A DNA stretch of 64,000 bases from contig NZ_VLKG01000002.1 in assembly GCF_007830255.1 (NCBI RefSeq), positions 124,001 through 188,000 of the forward strand. The letters run 5' to 3'. This document shows, one piece after another, positions 29,620 to 40,673 of this stretch (the stretch's first letter is position 1; each line of letters starts with the position of its first letter). Source of the DNA: Azomonas agilis. GTDB taxonomy: Bacteria > Pseudomonadota > Gammaproteobacteria > Pseudomonadales > Pseudomonadaceae. The position numbers and the translations under genes were made by a program. The notes beneath the pieces are model-generated. The model ran no database searches and was not told where the DNA came from. It saw only the letters and a list, made by a program, of their open reading frames with translations.

Positions 29620-30165
29620 ATTAAGCGTGAAATGAGACAAGAAAAAAGAACCCAACCGAAAGCCCCAATTAATGAGAACATTTCGGCACGCGAGGTTCGG
29701 CTGATTGGTGCAGATGGCGAACAAGTTGGTATCGTCGCCCTAGAGGAAGCACTGCGTATCGCAGAGGAAGCCAAGTTAGACTTGGTAGAAATTGCTGCTG
29801 ATGCTGTCCCGCCTGTCTGCCGAATCATGGATTATGGCAAGCACCTGTTTGAGAAAAAGAAACAGGTGGCTGCGGCCAAAAAGAACCAAAAACAGGTTCA
29901 AGTAAAAGAAATCAAATTTCGCCCCGGTACGGAAGAGGGTGACTATCAGGTTAAACTGCGTAGTCTGATCCGCTTCCTGAACGAAGGGGATAGGGCTAAG
30001 GTGTCTTTAAGATTCCGAGGCCGTGAAATGGCCCACCAAGAGTTGGGTTTGGAGCTGTTAAAGCGGGTTGAAGCCGATCTGGCCGAGTTCGGCACAGTAG
30101 AGCAGCAACCTAAGCTAGAAGGCCGTCAGTTGATGATGGTTTTAGCTCCTAAAAAACGCAAATAA
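29620..30165 (+). CDS. infC: Translation initiation factor IF-3 (AUU start)
   Basis: IF-3 binds the 30S subunit and rejects wrong start codons and initiator mismatches. The protein has the N-domain ([15 protein letters not shown]), a basic linker ([25 protein letters not shown]) and the C-domain ([13 protein letters not shown]). The first ATG is 29632, but the in-frame ATT at 29620 has GGAG nine bases upstream, while the ATG would be 21 bases away. AUU starts for infC are known in E. coli, where IF-3 represses its own translation through the rare start. With ATT the protein begins [10 protein letters not shown] (181 residues). Seven bases separate it from thrS. Confidence 0.95.
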   Translation: MKREMRQEKRTQPKAPINENISAREVRLIGADGEQVGIVALEEALRIAEEAKLDLVEIAADAVPPVCRIMDYGKHLFEKKKQVAAAKKNQKQVQVKEIKFRPGTEEGDYQVKLRSLIRFLNEGDRAKVSLRFRGREMAHQELGLELLKRVEADLAEFGTVEQQPKLEGRQLMMVLAPKKRK

Positions 30166-30170
30166 CCCCC

Positions 30171-30190
30171 TAGGGCAGTGGCAGGCCCTA
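30171..30190 (+). promoter_or_regulatory. Hairpin between infC and rpmI, candidate L20 control site
   Basis: A six-base-pair stem TAGGGC/GCCCTA with loop AGTGGCAG lies between the infC stop and the rpmI ribosome binding site. In E. coli, ribosomal protein L20 represses rpmI-rplT from RNA structures in this place. The structure here is small and its identity as an L20 site is an inference from position. Confidence 0.35.
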
Positions 30191-30227
30191 TGGTTATGTT
30201 TTGTTCTTAAATGCGGAGTATCCGAAC

Positions 30228-30422
30228 ATGCCAAAAATGAAAACTAAAAGTGGTGCAGCCAAGCGCTTTAAGAAGACAGCGTCTGGCTTTAAGCACAAGC
30301 ACGCGTTCAAGAGCCACATCTTGACCAAAATGAGCACCAAACGTAAGCGTCAGCTGCGCGGCTGCACTCTGGTACATCCTTCGGATGTGGCCAAAGTTGA
30401 GCGTATGTTACGTCTGGCTTAA
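30228..30422 (+). CDS. rpmI: 50S ribosomal protein L35
   Basis: 64 residues, very basic, with the family start [20 protein letters not shown] and the end [14 protein letters not shown]. The start at 30228 has GGAG ten bases upstream and matches the family length; upstream TTG is not used. 24 bases separate it from rplT. Confidence 0.97.
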   Translation: MPKMKTKSGAAKRFKKTASGFKHKHAFKSHILTKMSTKRKRQLRGCTLVHPSDVAKVERMLRLA

Positions 30423-30446
30423 TCTGGTTTTTAGAGGAAGAAGTTC

Positions 30447-30803
30447 ATGGCTCGTGTTAAGCGTGGCGTTATTGCCCGTCGTCGTCATAAAAAAATTCTG
30501 AAGTTGGCTAAAGGTTACTACGGTGCGCGTTCTCGCGTATTCCGCGTAGCTAAACAGGCCGTTATCAAGGCCGGTCAATATGCTTATCGTGACCGTCGTC
30601 AGCGGAAGCGTCAGTTCCGTGCCCTGTGGATTGCTCGTATCAACGCCGGTGCGCGTCTCAATGGCCTGTCCTACAGCCGTTTTATCGCCGGTTTGAAAAA
30701 AGCAGCCATTGAAATCGACCGTAAGGTATTGGCTGATCTGGCTGTTAACGAAAAACTGGCCTTTGCTGCCATTGTTGAGAAAGCCAAGGCTGTTCTAGCC
30801 TGA
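30447..30803 (+). CDS. rplT: 50S ribosomal protein L20
   Basis: 118 residues, needed early in 50S assembly. Starts [26 protein letters not shown] and contains the conserved [16 protein letters not shown]20 also represses its own operon in E. coli. AGAGGAAG precedes the ATG. Followed by a long terminator-like stem before pheS. Confidence 0.98.
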   Translation: MARVKRGVIARRRHKKILKLAKGYYGARSRVFRVAKQAVIKAGQYAYRDRRQRKRQFRALWIARINAGARLNGLSYSRFIAGLKKAAIEIDRKVLADLAVNEKLAFAAIVEKAKAVLA

Positions 30804-30842
30804 GTCTTCCCAATAAACTGCTGGGTTAGTGCCTGGTAGTAA

Positions 30843-31907
<1,065 letters not shown>

Positions 31908-31941
31908 CCCTTTAAGCCTCGTTAATTTCTAGGAGAGCTGG

Positions 31942-34323
31942 ATGAAATTCAGTGAGCAATGGTTGCGGACTCTGGTTAATCCGCCCGTTTCCCGTGATGA
32001 GCTAGTCGCCCGTCTTTCTATGGCGGGTTTGGAAGTAGAAGAGGTTACTCCAGTTGCTGGCGCCTTTAGTGGCGTAGTAGTGGCTGAAGTGCTTTCTGTT
32101 GAGCCTCACCCTGATGCCGATAAACTGCGCGTTTGCCAAGTATCCAATGCGGTGCAGACCCTGCAGATCGTCTGCGGTGCTCCCAATGTTCGAGCCGGTT
32201 TAAAGGTGCCTTTGGCCCAGTTAGGCGCGAATTTACCCGGTGACTTTAAGATTAAGCCCGCCAAACTGCGCGGCGTCGAGTCTCAAGGCATGCTGTGTGC
32301 TGCCTCTGAACTCCAGCTAGTTGGTGACTATGGCGATGGCCTATTAGAGCTGCCGAATGAGGCTCCTGTAGGGCAGGATCTGCGCTCGTATTTAAATTTA
32401 GATGATGTCAGCATTGAATTAAGCCTGACCCCTAACCGGGGTGATTGTCTGTCCTTGACCGGATTAGCTCGTGAAGTGGGTGCTTTATATTCGGTACCTT
32501 GGACGCCTGTCAGCCTTGAGCCTGTGCCGGCTACCCATGATCAGGTGTGTGCGGTTGAGGTACTTAACCCTGAAGCCTGTCCCCGTTATTTAGGGCGTGT
32601 TGTGCGCAATGTGGATCTTTCCATTGCCACGCCCAACTGGATGAAAGAGCGCCTCAGTCGCTCAGGGGTGCGCAGCATTGATGCTGTAGTGGACATTACC
32701 AACTACGTGATGCTGGAATTGGGGCAGCCGATGCATGCCTTTGATCTGGCTGAAATTCAGGCTGGCATCCGTGTTCGTTTAGCCGAGGAAGGCGAGCCAC
32801 TGCGTCTTTTAGATGGCCAAGAAATTAAACTGCGCTCCGATACTCTGGTCATTGCTGACCATCAGCGGGCTTTGGCTATTGCGGGTGTGATGGGTGGAGA
32901 GCACTCGGGTGTGTCCAGTAAAACCCGTGATGTATTGTTAGAAAGTGCCTTCTTTGATCCGGTAGCCATTGCGGGCAAAGCGCGCTCTTACGGATTGCAC
33001 ACAGACTCTTCGCATCGTTTTGAGCGTGGCGTGGATTTTCAACTGGCGCGTCACGCGATGGAGCGCGCCACCGCTCTGATGGTCGAACTACTCAAGGCTG
33101 AGCCCGGCCCGATTGTAGAGCAGGTTAGTGATGCTTCTCTACCCAAGGTTGAGCCGGTTGTGTTGCGTAGCGAACGCATTAATCAGGTTTTGGGCTTGCA
33201 CCTAGAGTCTTCAGTGGTTGAGCAGCTATTAACGGGCTTAGGTCTTGGCGTTACGCTCCAAACTCAAGGGCAATGGTTGATCTCCGTGCCCTCGCATCGC
33301 TTTGACATCAGCATCGAAGAGGATCTGATTGAGGAGCTGGGCCGCCTGTACGATTACGACCGTCTGCCCATCCGTTATCCGCAAGCCCGTCTAGCACCCA
33401 CCGCCAAAACAGAGGCTCGTGTCAAGGTATCAGATATTCGTCGCCGTCTGGTGGCTAGAGGTTATCAAGAAGCTATTACCTACAGTTTCATTGACCAAAA
33501 GTTGTTCGCGTTATTTGAGCCAGAGCAATCACCGTTGGTATTGGCTAACCCCATTTCAGCGGATTTGGCGGCCATGCGCTCTTCCCTGTGGCCGGGATTG
33601 GTTAAAGCCTTGCAGCACAACTTAAACCGTCAGCAATCCCGGGTACGTTTGTTTGAAACCGGATTGCGCTTTAAAGGTCAGTTGGGTGATCTCAAACAGG
33701 AGTCTATGCTGGCCGGCTTGATTACCGGCAGCCGCTTACCAGAATCTTGGGCCAATGCTAAAGATGCTGTGGATTTTTACGATCTTAAAGCGGATGTGGA
33801 AAGCATCCTAAGTTTAACTGGATCTTTGGATGCATTTTGCTGTGTTGCGGCTTCCCATCCGGCATTGCATCCGGGGCAGTCTGCTCAATGGTGGCGTGGC
33901 GATCAATTAATGGGCTACTTAGGCGCACTGCATCCTGAACTGCTAAAAACCTTGGGGATTGACCAGCCTGTTTATGTCTTTGAGTTAGAGCTGGCAGTTT
34001 TAGAGCAAGGCACCTTGCCTCGTTATAAAGAGTTATCGCGTTTCCCTGAAGTGCGGCGCGATTTGGCTTTAGTCGTGGATGAGCAGGTTGCAGCAGGTGC
34101 TTTGTTAGAGCAGGTGCGTTCAGTTGCCGGTGAATACTTAACTGCATTGCGTCTGTTCGATGTTTACCAAGGTAAAGGAATCGAGCCGGGTCAAAAAAGT
34201 TTAGCGCTTGGCTTGACCTGGCAACACCCGTCCCGCACCCTGAACGACGAAGAAATTGCAGCCTGTATGCAAGACATTCTAGGATTAGTAACGGAACAAT
34301 TTGGGGCCACTTTAAGGATCTAA
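31942..34323 (+). CDS. pheT: Phenylalanyl-tRNA synthetase beta subunit
   Basis: Editing and tRNA-binding subunit. Domains: EMAP-II-like tRNA-binding (about residues 40-150), B3/B4 editing (about 210-385), B5 (about 400-475), a degenerate class II core, and a C-terminal ferredoxin-like anticodon-binding domain. 793 residues, as in E. coli (795). Three bases separate it from ihfA. Confidence 0.97.
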   Translation: MKFSEQWLRTLVNPPVSRDELVARLSMAGLEVEEVTPVAGAFSGVVVAEVLSVEPHPDADKLRVCQVSNAVQTLQIVCGAPNVRAGLKVPLAQLGANLPGDFKIKPAKLRGVESQGMLCAASELQLVGDYGDGLLELPNEAPVGQDLRSYLNLDDVSIELSLTPNRGDCLSLTGLAREVGALYSVPWTPVSLEPVPATHDQVCAVEVLNPEACPRYLGRVVRNVDLSIATPNWMKERLSRSGVRSIDAVVDITNYVMLELGQPMHAFDLAEIQAGIRVRLAEEGEPLRLLDGQEIKLRSDTLVIADHQRALAIAGVMGGEHSGVSSKTRDVLLESAFFDPVAIAGKARSYGLHTDSSHRFERGVDFQLARHAMERATALMVELLKAEPGPIVEQVSDASLPKVEPVVLRSERINQVLGLHLESSVVEQLLTGLGLGVTLQTQGQWLISVPSHRFDISIEEDLIEELGRLYDYDRLPIRYPQARLAPTAKTEARVKVSDIRRRLVARGYQEAITYSFIDQKLFALFEPEQSPLVLANPISADLAAMRSSLWPGLVKALQHNLNRQQSRVRLFETGLRFKGQLGDLKQESMLAGLITGSRLPESWANAKDAVDFYDLKADVESILSLTGSLDAFCCVAASHPALHPGQSAQWWRGDQLMGYLGALHPELLKTLGIDQPVYVFELELAVLEQGTLPRYKELSRFPEVRRDLALVVDEQVAAGALLEQVRSVAGEYLTALRLFDVYQGKGIEPGQKSLALGLTWQHPSRTLNDEEIAACMQDILGLVTEQFGATLRI

Positions 34324-34326
34324 AGC

Positions 34327-34632
34327 ATGGGAGCTTTGACGAAAGCGGAACTAGCAGAACGTCTAAACACTGAGCTTGGCTTGAGTAAGAAAGAGGCCAA
34401 AGATCTAGTCGAACTGTTTTTTGAAGAAATTCGTCAGGCTCTGGAGCACAATGAGCAGGTCAAGTTGTCTGGTTTTGGCAATTTTGACCTGCGCGATAAG
34501 CGCCAACGGCCAGGGCGTAATCCTAAAACGGGGGAAGAAATTCCAATCAGCGCGCGGCGGGTAGTCACTTTCCGTCCGGGCCAGAAGCTTAAAGCACGGG
34601 TTGAGGCTCATACGCAGCCTGATAAGTCCTAA
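34327..34632 (+). CDS. ihfA: Integration host factor subunit alpha
   Basis: DNA-bending nucleoid protein, partner of IhfB. 101 residues of the HU/IHF fold: [50 protein letters not shown] (beta-arm with the DNA-intercalating proline) in order, then [22 protein letters not shown] at the end of pheT serves as its ribosome binding site. pheT-ihfA coupling is conserved in gammaproteobacteria. Confidence 0.97.
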   Translation: MGALTKAELAERLNTELGLSKKEAKDLVELFFEEIRQALEHNEQVKLSGFGNFDLRDKRQRPGRNPKTGEEIPISARRVVTFRPGQKLKARVEAHTQPDKS

Positions 34633-34633
34633 T

Positions 34634-34975
34634 ATGCCCTACATGCTTTCTCAGAGTTTGCCTAAGGATGCTGACCTCAGTAACCCTGCGGTCATGCCCT
34701 ATCTGCTGCGTTTATGGGATCAGCCACAACTCACCACATACTCGTTAATTGAGTCTTCCCCTTATCGGCCACAGAAGGCTCCCATCGCCGAGGGTATTCA
34801 GGCTTCGTTGCATACCTTCTCTAGGCTATCTGTGTCGCACCAACCGATGGTGGAGTTGGAGCCCAAGACACTAAGGAATCCTCTGCTCATTCAACAGCTT
34901 ATTCTGGAGTTGGAAGACTTACATCAATACTTAGCCATGCCCGTGATTTCTAAATCAGCGTCTATCCCTGAGTAA
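34634..34975 (+). CDS. Small protein after ihfA, possible degenerate MerR-type regulator
   Basis: 113 residues starting one base after the ihfA stop. No family is recognised by motif. By position a MerR-type regulator is expected here (Pseudomonas has one). Aligning from memory gives suggestive matches: AVMPYLLRLWDQPQL against the MerR helix AVKPHVLRYWEQEFPQL, YRPQKAPIAEGIQASLHTFSRLSVSHQ against the wing and following helices, and LIQQLILELEDL against the C-terminal coil. The basic DNA-contact residues are mostly absent. It may be a fast-evolving or decaying regulator that has lost DNA binding; a chance resemblance is not excluded. Open reading frame intact. Confidence 0.6.
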   Translation: MPYMLSQSLPKDADLSNPAVMPYLLRLWDQPQLTTYSLIESSPYRPQKAPIAEGIQASLHTFSRLSVSHQPMVELEPKTLRNPLLIQQLILELEDLHQYLAMPVISKSASIPE

Positions 34976-35259
34976 AGTTTTCTAAAGGAACTCATTGATT
35001 ATTCCGAAAGCTTCATCAAGGTAACTGTTTATTAACTCGTTTTCTGTATGTAAAGCCCAAAGAGTGGGTGTTTTAGCTCGGTCAGGTGGGCTATATGGCC
35101 TCTTAATGGCTTTTTATTTTCTCCAATGCGCTTAGCTATCTTCCAAGATGCCAGAAGATGTCTATGATTGCTGCGCTTGTATCCGCCCTGAGATATTTCA
35201 ATGGAACCCCTTAGGGTTGTAAGGGGTCGGACAGCATAGAACGACTAGAGCGTGCCCCT
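34976..35259 (+). promoter_or_regulatory. Intergenic region upstream of opgG with a leader hairpin
   Basis: 284 bases with no credible gene. Near its end a seven-base-pair stem (ACCCCTT with AAGGGGT, eight-base loop, 35206-35227) lies about 30 bases before the opgG start and may be in the 5' leader. No clear promoter was found. Confidence 0.35.
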
Positions 35260-36864
35260 GTGTTGGGCATGCGTTTGTACACCGATCAGGAGACTGCGTT
35301 GTTGCACTATTTATACCGCAAGCCTGCCAAACTCAAAATGATGGCTCTAGGTGTTTCGGCAGCGTTAAGTATGCTGGCCTCCCACGCATGGGGCTTTAGT
35401 CTGGATGATGTCTCTGTTCAGGCAGAAAAGCTGGCTGGAAGAGCTTTTGAGACCCCGAAAAGCAATTTACCCAGCTTGTTTCGGGATATGAAATTCGCGG
35501 ATTATCAAAAAATCCGTTTTAAAGATGATATGGCCTACTGGGGACAAGATAAGACTCCGTTTAAGCTGAACTTTTATCATCAGGGTATGCACTTTGATAT
35601 TCCGGTGAAAATCAACGAAATCACAGCTACTCAAGTCAAAGAAATCTCCTACAGCCCAGATTATTTCGATTTTGGCAGCCTAACGGTAGATCCTGCTGCT
35701 GTAGCGGGTTTAGGGTTTGCTGGATTTAAAGTGCGCTATCCGCTGAATACTCCTGACCGTTTGGATGAGTTAGTCACTTTATTAGGGGCGAGTTACTTCC
35801 GCGTTGTGGGTAAAGATCAGGTGTATGGTCTTTCTGCGCGTGGGTTAGCCATTGATACGGCTTTGCCCTCTGGTGAGGAGTTTCCTCGGTTTAAAGAGTT
35901 TTGGATCGAATATCCTCAGCCTGATCGACGTAACCTAATCATCTATGCGCTCTTGGATTCGCCCCGTGCCACGGGCGCGTACCGTTTTCAAATCACCCCC
36001 GGCCCGGACAGCGTTGTCGATGTTGAGGCGCGAGTGTATTTGCGTGACAACGTAGCTAAACTCGGCATCGCTCCTCTGACCAGTATGTATTTGTTTGGGC
36101 CTAATCAGCCTAGCCGCCAAGTAAATTATCGCCCAGCACTGCATGACAGTAATGGTTTAGCCATTCATGCCGGTAATGGTGAGTGGTTATGGCGGCCTTT
36201 GAATAACCCTAAGCGCCTATCGGTAAGCACCTTTACGGTCGAAAACCCTAAGGGTTTTGGTTTGCTACAGCGCGGCCACAATTTCAGCCAGTACGAAGAT
36301 TTAGAAGACCGCTATGATCTGCGCCCCAGCGGTTGGGTTGAAGTAGTCGGTGATTGGGGTAAGGGTCGTATCGAGCTGGTAGAAATCCCTACACCGGATG
36401 AAACCAATGACAATATCGTGGCGTTCTGGACACCCGATCAGCTACCTGAAAAGGGTAAACCCCTCGACATTAAATACCGTTTGCGCTTTACCCTCAATGA
36501 GCCGGCACTGCACAGCCAAGATTTGGCTTGGGTAAGCCAGACTCGTCTATCTACAGGCGATATCAAACAATCCAATCTCATCCGCCAATCGGACGGTAGT
36601 ACGGCTTATATCGTGGATTTTGAAGGGCCTGCCCTAAAAAATCTGCCTCCAGAGGCCGAAGTGGCAGCACAGGTTAGCTTGGGAAATAATGCCGATTTAG
36701 TAGAGACCTCAGTGCGTTATAACCCAGTCAATCAAGGGCGGCGTTTAATAGTACGCCTGAAAGTTAAGGACGCTTCTAAGCCCGTAGAAATGCGAGCTGC
36801 ATTGGTCGAGGGTGAAAAAACCTTGACTGAAACTTGGAGCTATCAGTTGCCAGCTAATGAATAA
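35260..36864 (+). CDS. opgG: Glucans biosynthesis protein G
   Basis: Periplasmic protein required for osmoregulated periplasmic glucans, thought to add beta-1,6 branches. The match to E. coli MdoG is strong throughout: [65 protein letters not shown] and the end [11 protein letters not shown]. An export signal ([19 protein letters not shown]) is seen about 27 residues into the longest form. The GTG at 35260 has AGAG nine bases upstream; ATG at 35269 or 35338 are alternatives. Overlaps opgH by eight bases. Confidence 0.95.
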   Translation: MLGMRLYTDQETALLHYLYRKPAKLKMMALGVSAALSMLASHAWGFSLDDVSVQAEKLAGRAFETPKSNLPSLFRDMKFADYQKIRFKDDMAYWGQDKTPFKLNFYHQGMHFDIPVKINEITATQVKEISYSPDYFDFGSLTVDPAAVAGLGFAGFKVRYPLNTPDRLDELVTLLGASYFRVVGKDQVYGLSARGLAIDTALPSGEEFPRFKEFWIEYPQPDRRNLIIYALLDSPRATGAYRFQITPGPDSVVDVEARVYLRDNVAKLGIAPLTSMYLFGPNQPSRQVNYRPALHDSNGLAIHAGNGEWLWRPLNNPKRLSVSTFTVENPKGFGLLQRGHNFSQYEDLEDRYDLRPSGWVEVVGDWGKGRIELVEIPTPDETNDNIVAFWTPDQLPEKGKPLDIKYRLRFTLNEPALHSQDLAWVSQTRLSTGDIKQSNLIRQSDGSTAYIVDFEGPALKNLPPEAEVAAQVSLGNNADLVETSVRYNPVNQGRRLIVRLKVKDASKPVEMRAALVEGEKTLTETWSYQLPANE

Positions 36865-39406
36865 ACCTATGGAAACCGCGCTTCCCGATCATTATTTAGA
36901 TTTGTTACCCCTCTCTGTGGAGGTGCGGGCCGACTTAATGGCCCGTCTTGCAGCCTGTACCTCGGATGAGGAGAAGTTGGTAGCAATCCATGCTGCCTTG
37001 GCCGGAGTCCTAGAAGGCTCTGTGTTGGAGTCTGTTAAAGCCCGTCTGTTATTGGGTTGGCCATCAGAGCTTAAGGATGAGTCACTGCTGTGCTCTGATG
37101 CTCAAGGACATACGGCGATTCGTTCAGCTCCTCCTATTGTTCGAGCGCCTATGGTGCCGGAGCCTTGGCGTACCAACCCCATTGTGCGTTTGTGGCAGCG
37201 TTTAACCGGGCAATCCTCAGAGCAGCATTCAACATCGACCACAGAACCCGATGATCAGTCCAGTTGGCGCAAGGTGGGTGCCCGGCGGCGTTTGGTGCTA
37301 GTGGTACTGATGCTAATCCAGAGTAGTGTCGCGATCTGGTATATGAAGCAAGTCCTGCCTTATCAAGGGTGGGCCTTGATTGATTTGGCAGAGATATCCC
37401 ATCAGGGTTGGGGGGAGTCCTTCCGACAAGTTCTGCCCTATGTACTGCAAACCAGCATCTTATTGTTGTTTGCCATTTTATTTTGCTGGGTATCAGCAGG
37501 CTTTTGGACGGCCTTAATGGGCTTTTGGCAACTGGTGACTGGGCGGGATCGTTACAGCGTGAGTGCCAGTTCGGCGGGTGATGAGCCCATAGCTCCTGAA
37601 GCACGGACCGCTTTGGTGATGCCAATTGCCAACGAAGACGTTTCCCGTGTGTTTGCCGGTTTACGGGCCACCTATGAGTCGGTAGTAGCAGCCGGGCAGA
37701 TTGAGCACTTTGATGTATTTATCCTCAGCGATAGTAATGACCCAGATAAGTGTGTCGCTGAGCAAAAAGCATGGTTAGAACTGTGTGACGCAGTGGATGG
37801 ACATGGACGTATTTTTTATCGTCAACGTCGTCGCCGTGTGAAGCGTAAGAGTGGCAATATCGACGATTTTTGCCGTCGTTGGGGCAGTCAGTACCGCTAT
37901 ATGGTGGTCTTGGATGCCGACAGTGTGATGAGCGGTGATTGCCTGAAGCGTTTAGTGCAACTCATGGAAGCCAATCCGACCGCAGGTATCATCCAGACTG
38001 CTCCTAAAGCCTCCGGTATGGATACCCTGTATGCTCGTTTGCAGCAGTTTGCTACGCGGGTGTATGGGCCGTTATTTACCGCAGGGCTGCATTTTTGGCA
38101 GTTAGGTGAATCCCACTATTGGGGACACAACGCCATTATTCGCATTGAGCCCTTTATGAAGCACTGTGCCTTGGCTCCCTTGCCGGGTAAAGGGGCTTTT
38201 GCGGGCGCTATTTTGTCCCACGACTTTGTGGAGGCTGCATTAATGCGGCGCGCAGGTTGGGGCGTTTGGATTGCCTATGACCTACCCGGTAGCTACGAAG
38301 AATTGCCTCCGAACTTGCTGGATGAGTTAAAAAGGGATCGACGCTGGTGTCACGGCAACCTGATGAATTTCCGGTTGTTTTTTGTTAAGGGGATGCACCC
38401 TGTACACCGTGCGGTGTTTTTAACGGGTGTGATGTCTTATCTATCAGCGCCCCTGTGGTTCTTATTTTTAGTGTTATCGACCGCGTTGCTGGCCGTACAC
38501 AAATTGATGGAGCCACAGTACTTCTTCCAGCCGAAACAGTTGTTCCCCGTTTGGCCGCAATGGCGACCGGATGAGGCTATTGCTCTGTTCTCGACCACCA
38601 TAGTGCTGTTGTTCTTACCGAAACTACTCAGTGTCATTTTGATTTGGCTGCAAGGCGCTAAGGAGTTTGGCGGTAAATTCCGTCTGTTGCTGTCCATGCT
38701 GTTAGAGATGCTGTTCTCCGTATTGCTGGCTCCGGTGCGGATGTTATTCCATACGGTGTTCGTGACCGCCGCGTTTTTGGGTTGGTCGGTGCAATGGAAT
38801 TCTCCTAAACGGGACGATGATGCAACGCCTTGGAGTGAAGCCTTTTCCCGACACGGTTCCCAAGTATTGCTGGGTGTTGTTTGGATGGTGGGTGTTGCAG
38901 AGTTGGATGCCGGCTTCTTGTGGTGGTTATCGCCTATTGTGATTTCCCTAATTCTCTCGGTTCCAGTCTCCGTGTATTCCAGTCGTGCTTGCTATGGGGT
39001 TGCAGCACGCCGCTATCAACTGTTCCTAATCCCGGAAGAGTATTCACCACCGCGTGAGCTATTAGCCACGGATCAGTACTGCCAACACAATCGGGCTAAT
39101 GAGCTCACCCAAGGCTTTTTACGCGCGGCTGTTGAGCCTTTGCTGAATGCTTTAGTCTGTGGCATGGGACGTGCGCGACACGCCAAATCGGTGAGGGCAG
39201 CGGAAACACTGCGTGACTCACGGATTACCAAGGTGCTAGAAGCTGGCCCTGGAGTCACTTCTGAGGTGCACTGGACTTTGCTGAGTGATCCTCGGGGTAT
39301 GGCACGTCTGCACCGCAAAATTTGGGCAAATCCGTCCTACAGAAGTTGGATCATTGCCCAGCAGCAGTTGGCTGAAACGGGAACCTTGCCCCATACAGGT
39401 TCTTAA
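36857..39406 (+). CDS. opgH: Glucans biosynthesis glucosyltransferase H
   Basis: Inner-membrane GT2 glucosyltransferase that makes the beta-1,2 backbone of periplasmic glucans from UDP-glucose. The cytoplasmic N-terminal part (about 130 residues) precedes two membrane helices; the catalytic domain has [16 protein letters not shown] (DxD, near residue 353) and [10 protein letters not shown], where many homologues read QDRRWCQGN; several more helices follow. 849 residues, as in E. coli (847). Co-translated with opgG and followed by a terminator. Confidence 0.96.
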   Translation: MNKPMETALPDHYLDLLPLSVEVRADLMARLAACTSDEEKLVAIHAALAGVLEGSVLESVKARLLLGWPSELKDESLLCSDAQGHTAIRSAPPIVRAPMVPEPWRTNPIVRLWQRLTGQSSEQHSTSTTEPDDQSSWRKVGARRRLVLVVLMLIQSSVAIWYMKQVLPYQGWALIDLAEISHQGWGESFRQVLPYVLQTSILLLFAILFCWVSAGFWTALMGFWQLVTGRDRYSVSASSAGDEPIAPEARTALVMPIANEDVSRVFAGLRATYESVVAAGQIEHFDVFILSDSNDPDKCVAEQKAWLELCDAVDGHGRIFYRQRRRRVKRKSGNIDDFCRRWGSQYRYMVVLDADSVMSGDCLKRLVQLMEANPTAGIIQTAPKASGMDTLYARLQQFATRVYGPLFTAGLHFWQLGESHYWGHNAIIRIEPFMKHCALAPLPGKGAFAGAILSHDFVEAALMRRAGWGVWIAYDLPGSYEELPPNLLDELKRDRRWCHGNLMNFRLFFVKGMHPVHRAVFLTGVMSYLSAPLWFLFLVLSTALLAVHKLMEPQYFFQPKQLFPVWPQWRPDEAIALFSTTIVLLFLPKLLSVILIWLQGAKEFGGKFRLLLSMLLEMLFSVLLAPVRMLFHTVFVTAAFLGWSVQWNSPKRDDDATPWSEAFSRHGSQVLLGVVWMVGVAELDAGFLWWLSPIVISLILSVPVSVYSSRACYGVAARRYQLFLIPEEYSPPRELLATDQYCQHNRANELTQGFLRAAVEPLLNALVCGMGRARHAKSVRAAETLRDSRITKVLEAGPGVTSEVHWTLLSDPRGMARLHRKIWANPSYRSWIIAQQQLAETGTLPHTGS

Positions 39407-39425
39407 TAGCAGAAACTACGCCGTA

Positions 39426-39453
39426 AAAAACACCTGCTTAGGCAGGTGTTTTT
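39426..39453 (+). terminator. Rho-independent terminator after opgGH
   Basis: A 12-base-pair stem (AAAAACACCTGC with GCAGGTGTTTTT) with loop TTAG, 20 bases after the opgH stop. Confidence 0.93.
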
Positions 39454-39480
39454 ATTTAAAGGCTGAGTTGGGAGGTATTG

Positions 39481-40626
39481 ATGCCGCATGTGGGAAAGCG
39501 CTGGGATATTTTTTGCGCCGTTATTGATAACTTTGGAGATATTGGCATTTGTTGGCGTTTAGCGCGTCAGTTAGTCGCTGAACACGGATACGCGGTGCGT
39601 TTATGGGTGGATGATCTGTATAGCTTTGCACGTCTTTGCCCTGAGGTTAATCCTCGATGTGTTGTTCAGCAGCATCAGGGCGTTGCGATCCATCATTGGC
39701 GCAAAGAGGCTTTTATAGAGTTCCAGCCCGAAGCGGTGGTGATTGAAGCCTTTGGATGCACGCTACCTGATTCTTTTATTGCGGCTATGGCCGCTCAGCC
39801 TAACCCACCGACTTGGATTAATTTGGAGTATCTGAGTGCAGAGGATTGGGTGGCAGACTGTCATGGTTTAGCTTCTCTGCAATCTTCAGGGCTCAAGAAG
39901 TTCTTTTTTTTCCCGGGGGTACAGCCTAAGACAGGCGGAGTCTTACGGGAGCCTGCTCTGTTAGATCAGCGGAACACCTTCAAGGCTCAGCCTCAGACTC
40001 AGCAGCGTTTTTTGGCGGACTTAGGGATATCTGTAGCGCCCAATGAGCGCCTAATTTCCGTTTTTGCCTATGAAACTCCCGGGATTAAACCTTGGCTAGA
40101 GTTGCTGCAACAAGCTACCCAGCCGACGCATTTGTTGATTCCTGAAGGGCGGGTTTTGACCAGCTTTGCGATGGCATTAGGAGTGGATGCCCTCTGTCCG
40201 GGAACTCATATTCAGCAAGGTTCATTACATCTTTGGGTTTTGCCGTTTTTAACTCAGGAGGATTACGATCGTCTGCTGTGGTGCTGCTCCCTAAATATTG
40301 TGCGGGGGGAGGATTCGCTGATTCGCGCTCAATGGGCTGGAGTACCCTTGATTTGGCATATTTACCCTCAGTCGGATCAAGCCCATTGGGGAAAATTAGA
40401 GGCATTTTTTCAGCATTACACCCATAGCATGCCACCGAGTGCTGCCACAGCGCTGTGGCAGTTGTGGCGATCTTGGAACGCTTTTGAGGGGTTGGAGCAG
40501 GCTTGGTCTGCATTAGAACCGTATGAGCAGGATTGGTCGCAGGGTGCTGCTGTTTGGTTGGATACACAGAGTCACCGCCCAGATTTAGCCAGCGCCTTGG
40601 TTAAATTTGTAACAGATCAATTCTGA
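39481..40626 (+). CDS. earP: EF-P arginine rhamnosyltransferase EarP
   Basis: Attaches rhamnose from dTDP-rhamnose to a conserved arginine of elongation factor P, needed for efficient translation of polyproline. GT-B protein of the former DUF2331 family. Catalytic residues expected from the family are visible: D16 and D20 in IDNFGDIGICWRLARQL and E277 in RGEDSLIRAQW. 381 residues. The ATG at 39481 is preferred over TTG at 39478 because GGGAGG lies six bases upstream. The usual neighbour efp is not in this window. Confidence 0.93.
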   Translation: MPHVGKRWDIFCAVIDNFGDIGICWRLARQLVAEHGYAVRLWVDDLYSFARLCPEVNPRCVVQQHQGVAIHHWRKEAFIEFQPEAVVIEAFGCTLPDSFIAAMAAQPNPPTWINLEYLSAEDWVADCHGLASLQSSGLKKFFFFPGVQPKTGGVLREPALLDQRNTFKAQPQTQQRFLADLGISVAPNERLISVFAYETPGIKPWLELLQQATQPTHLLIPEGRVLTSFAMALGVDALCPGTHIQQGSLHLWVLPFLTQEDYDRLLWCCSLNIVRGEDSLIRAQWAGVPLIWHIYPQSDQAHWGKLEAFFQHYTHSMPPSAATALWQLWRSWNAFEGLEQAWSALEPYEQDWSQGAAVWLDTQSHRPDLASALVKFVTDQF

Positions 40627-40634
40627 AATAGAAA

Positions 40635-40673
40635 GCACAAAAAGCGACAAGTACAACTTGTCGCTTTTTGTGC
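40635..40673. terminator. Rho-independent terminator after earP
   Basis: A 17-base-pair perfect stem (GCACAAAAAGCGACAAG with its complement, five-base loop TACAA). The stem includes A and T runs, so it can end transcripts from either side. Confidence 0.92.

Noticed and set aside
35075..35130. TTAGCTCGGTCAGGTGGGC resembling a tRNA D arm
   Set aside because: No matching acceptor stem, anticodon stem or T arm could be drawn.
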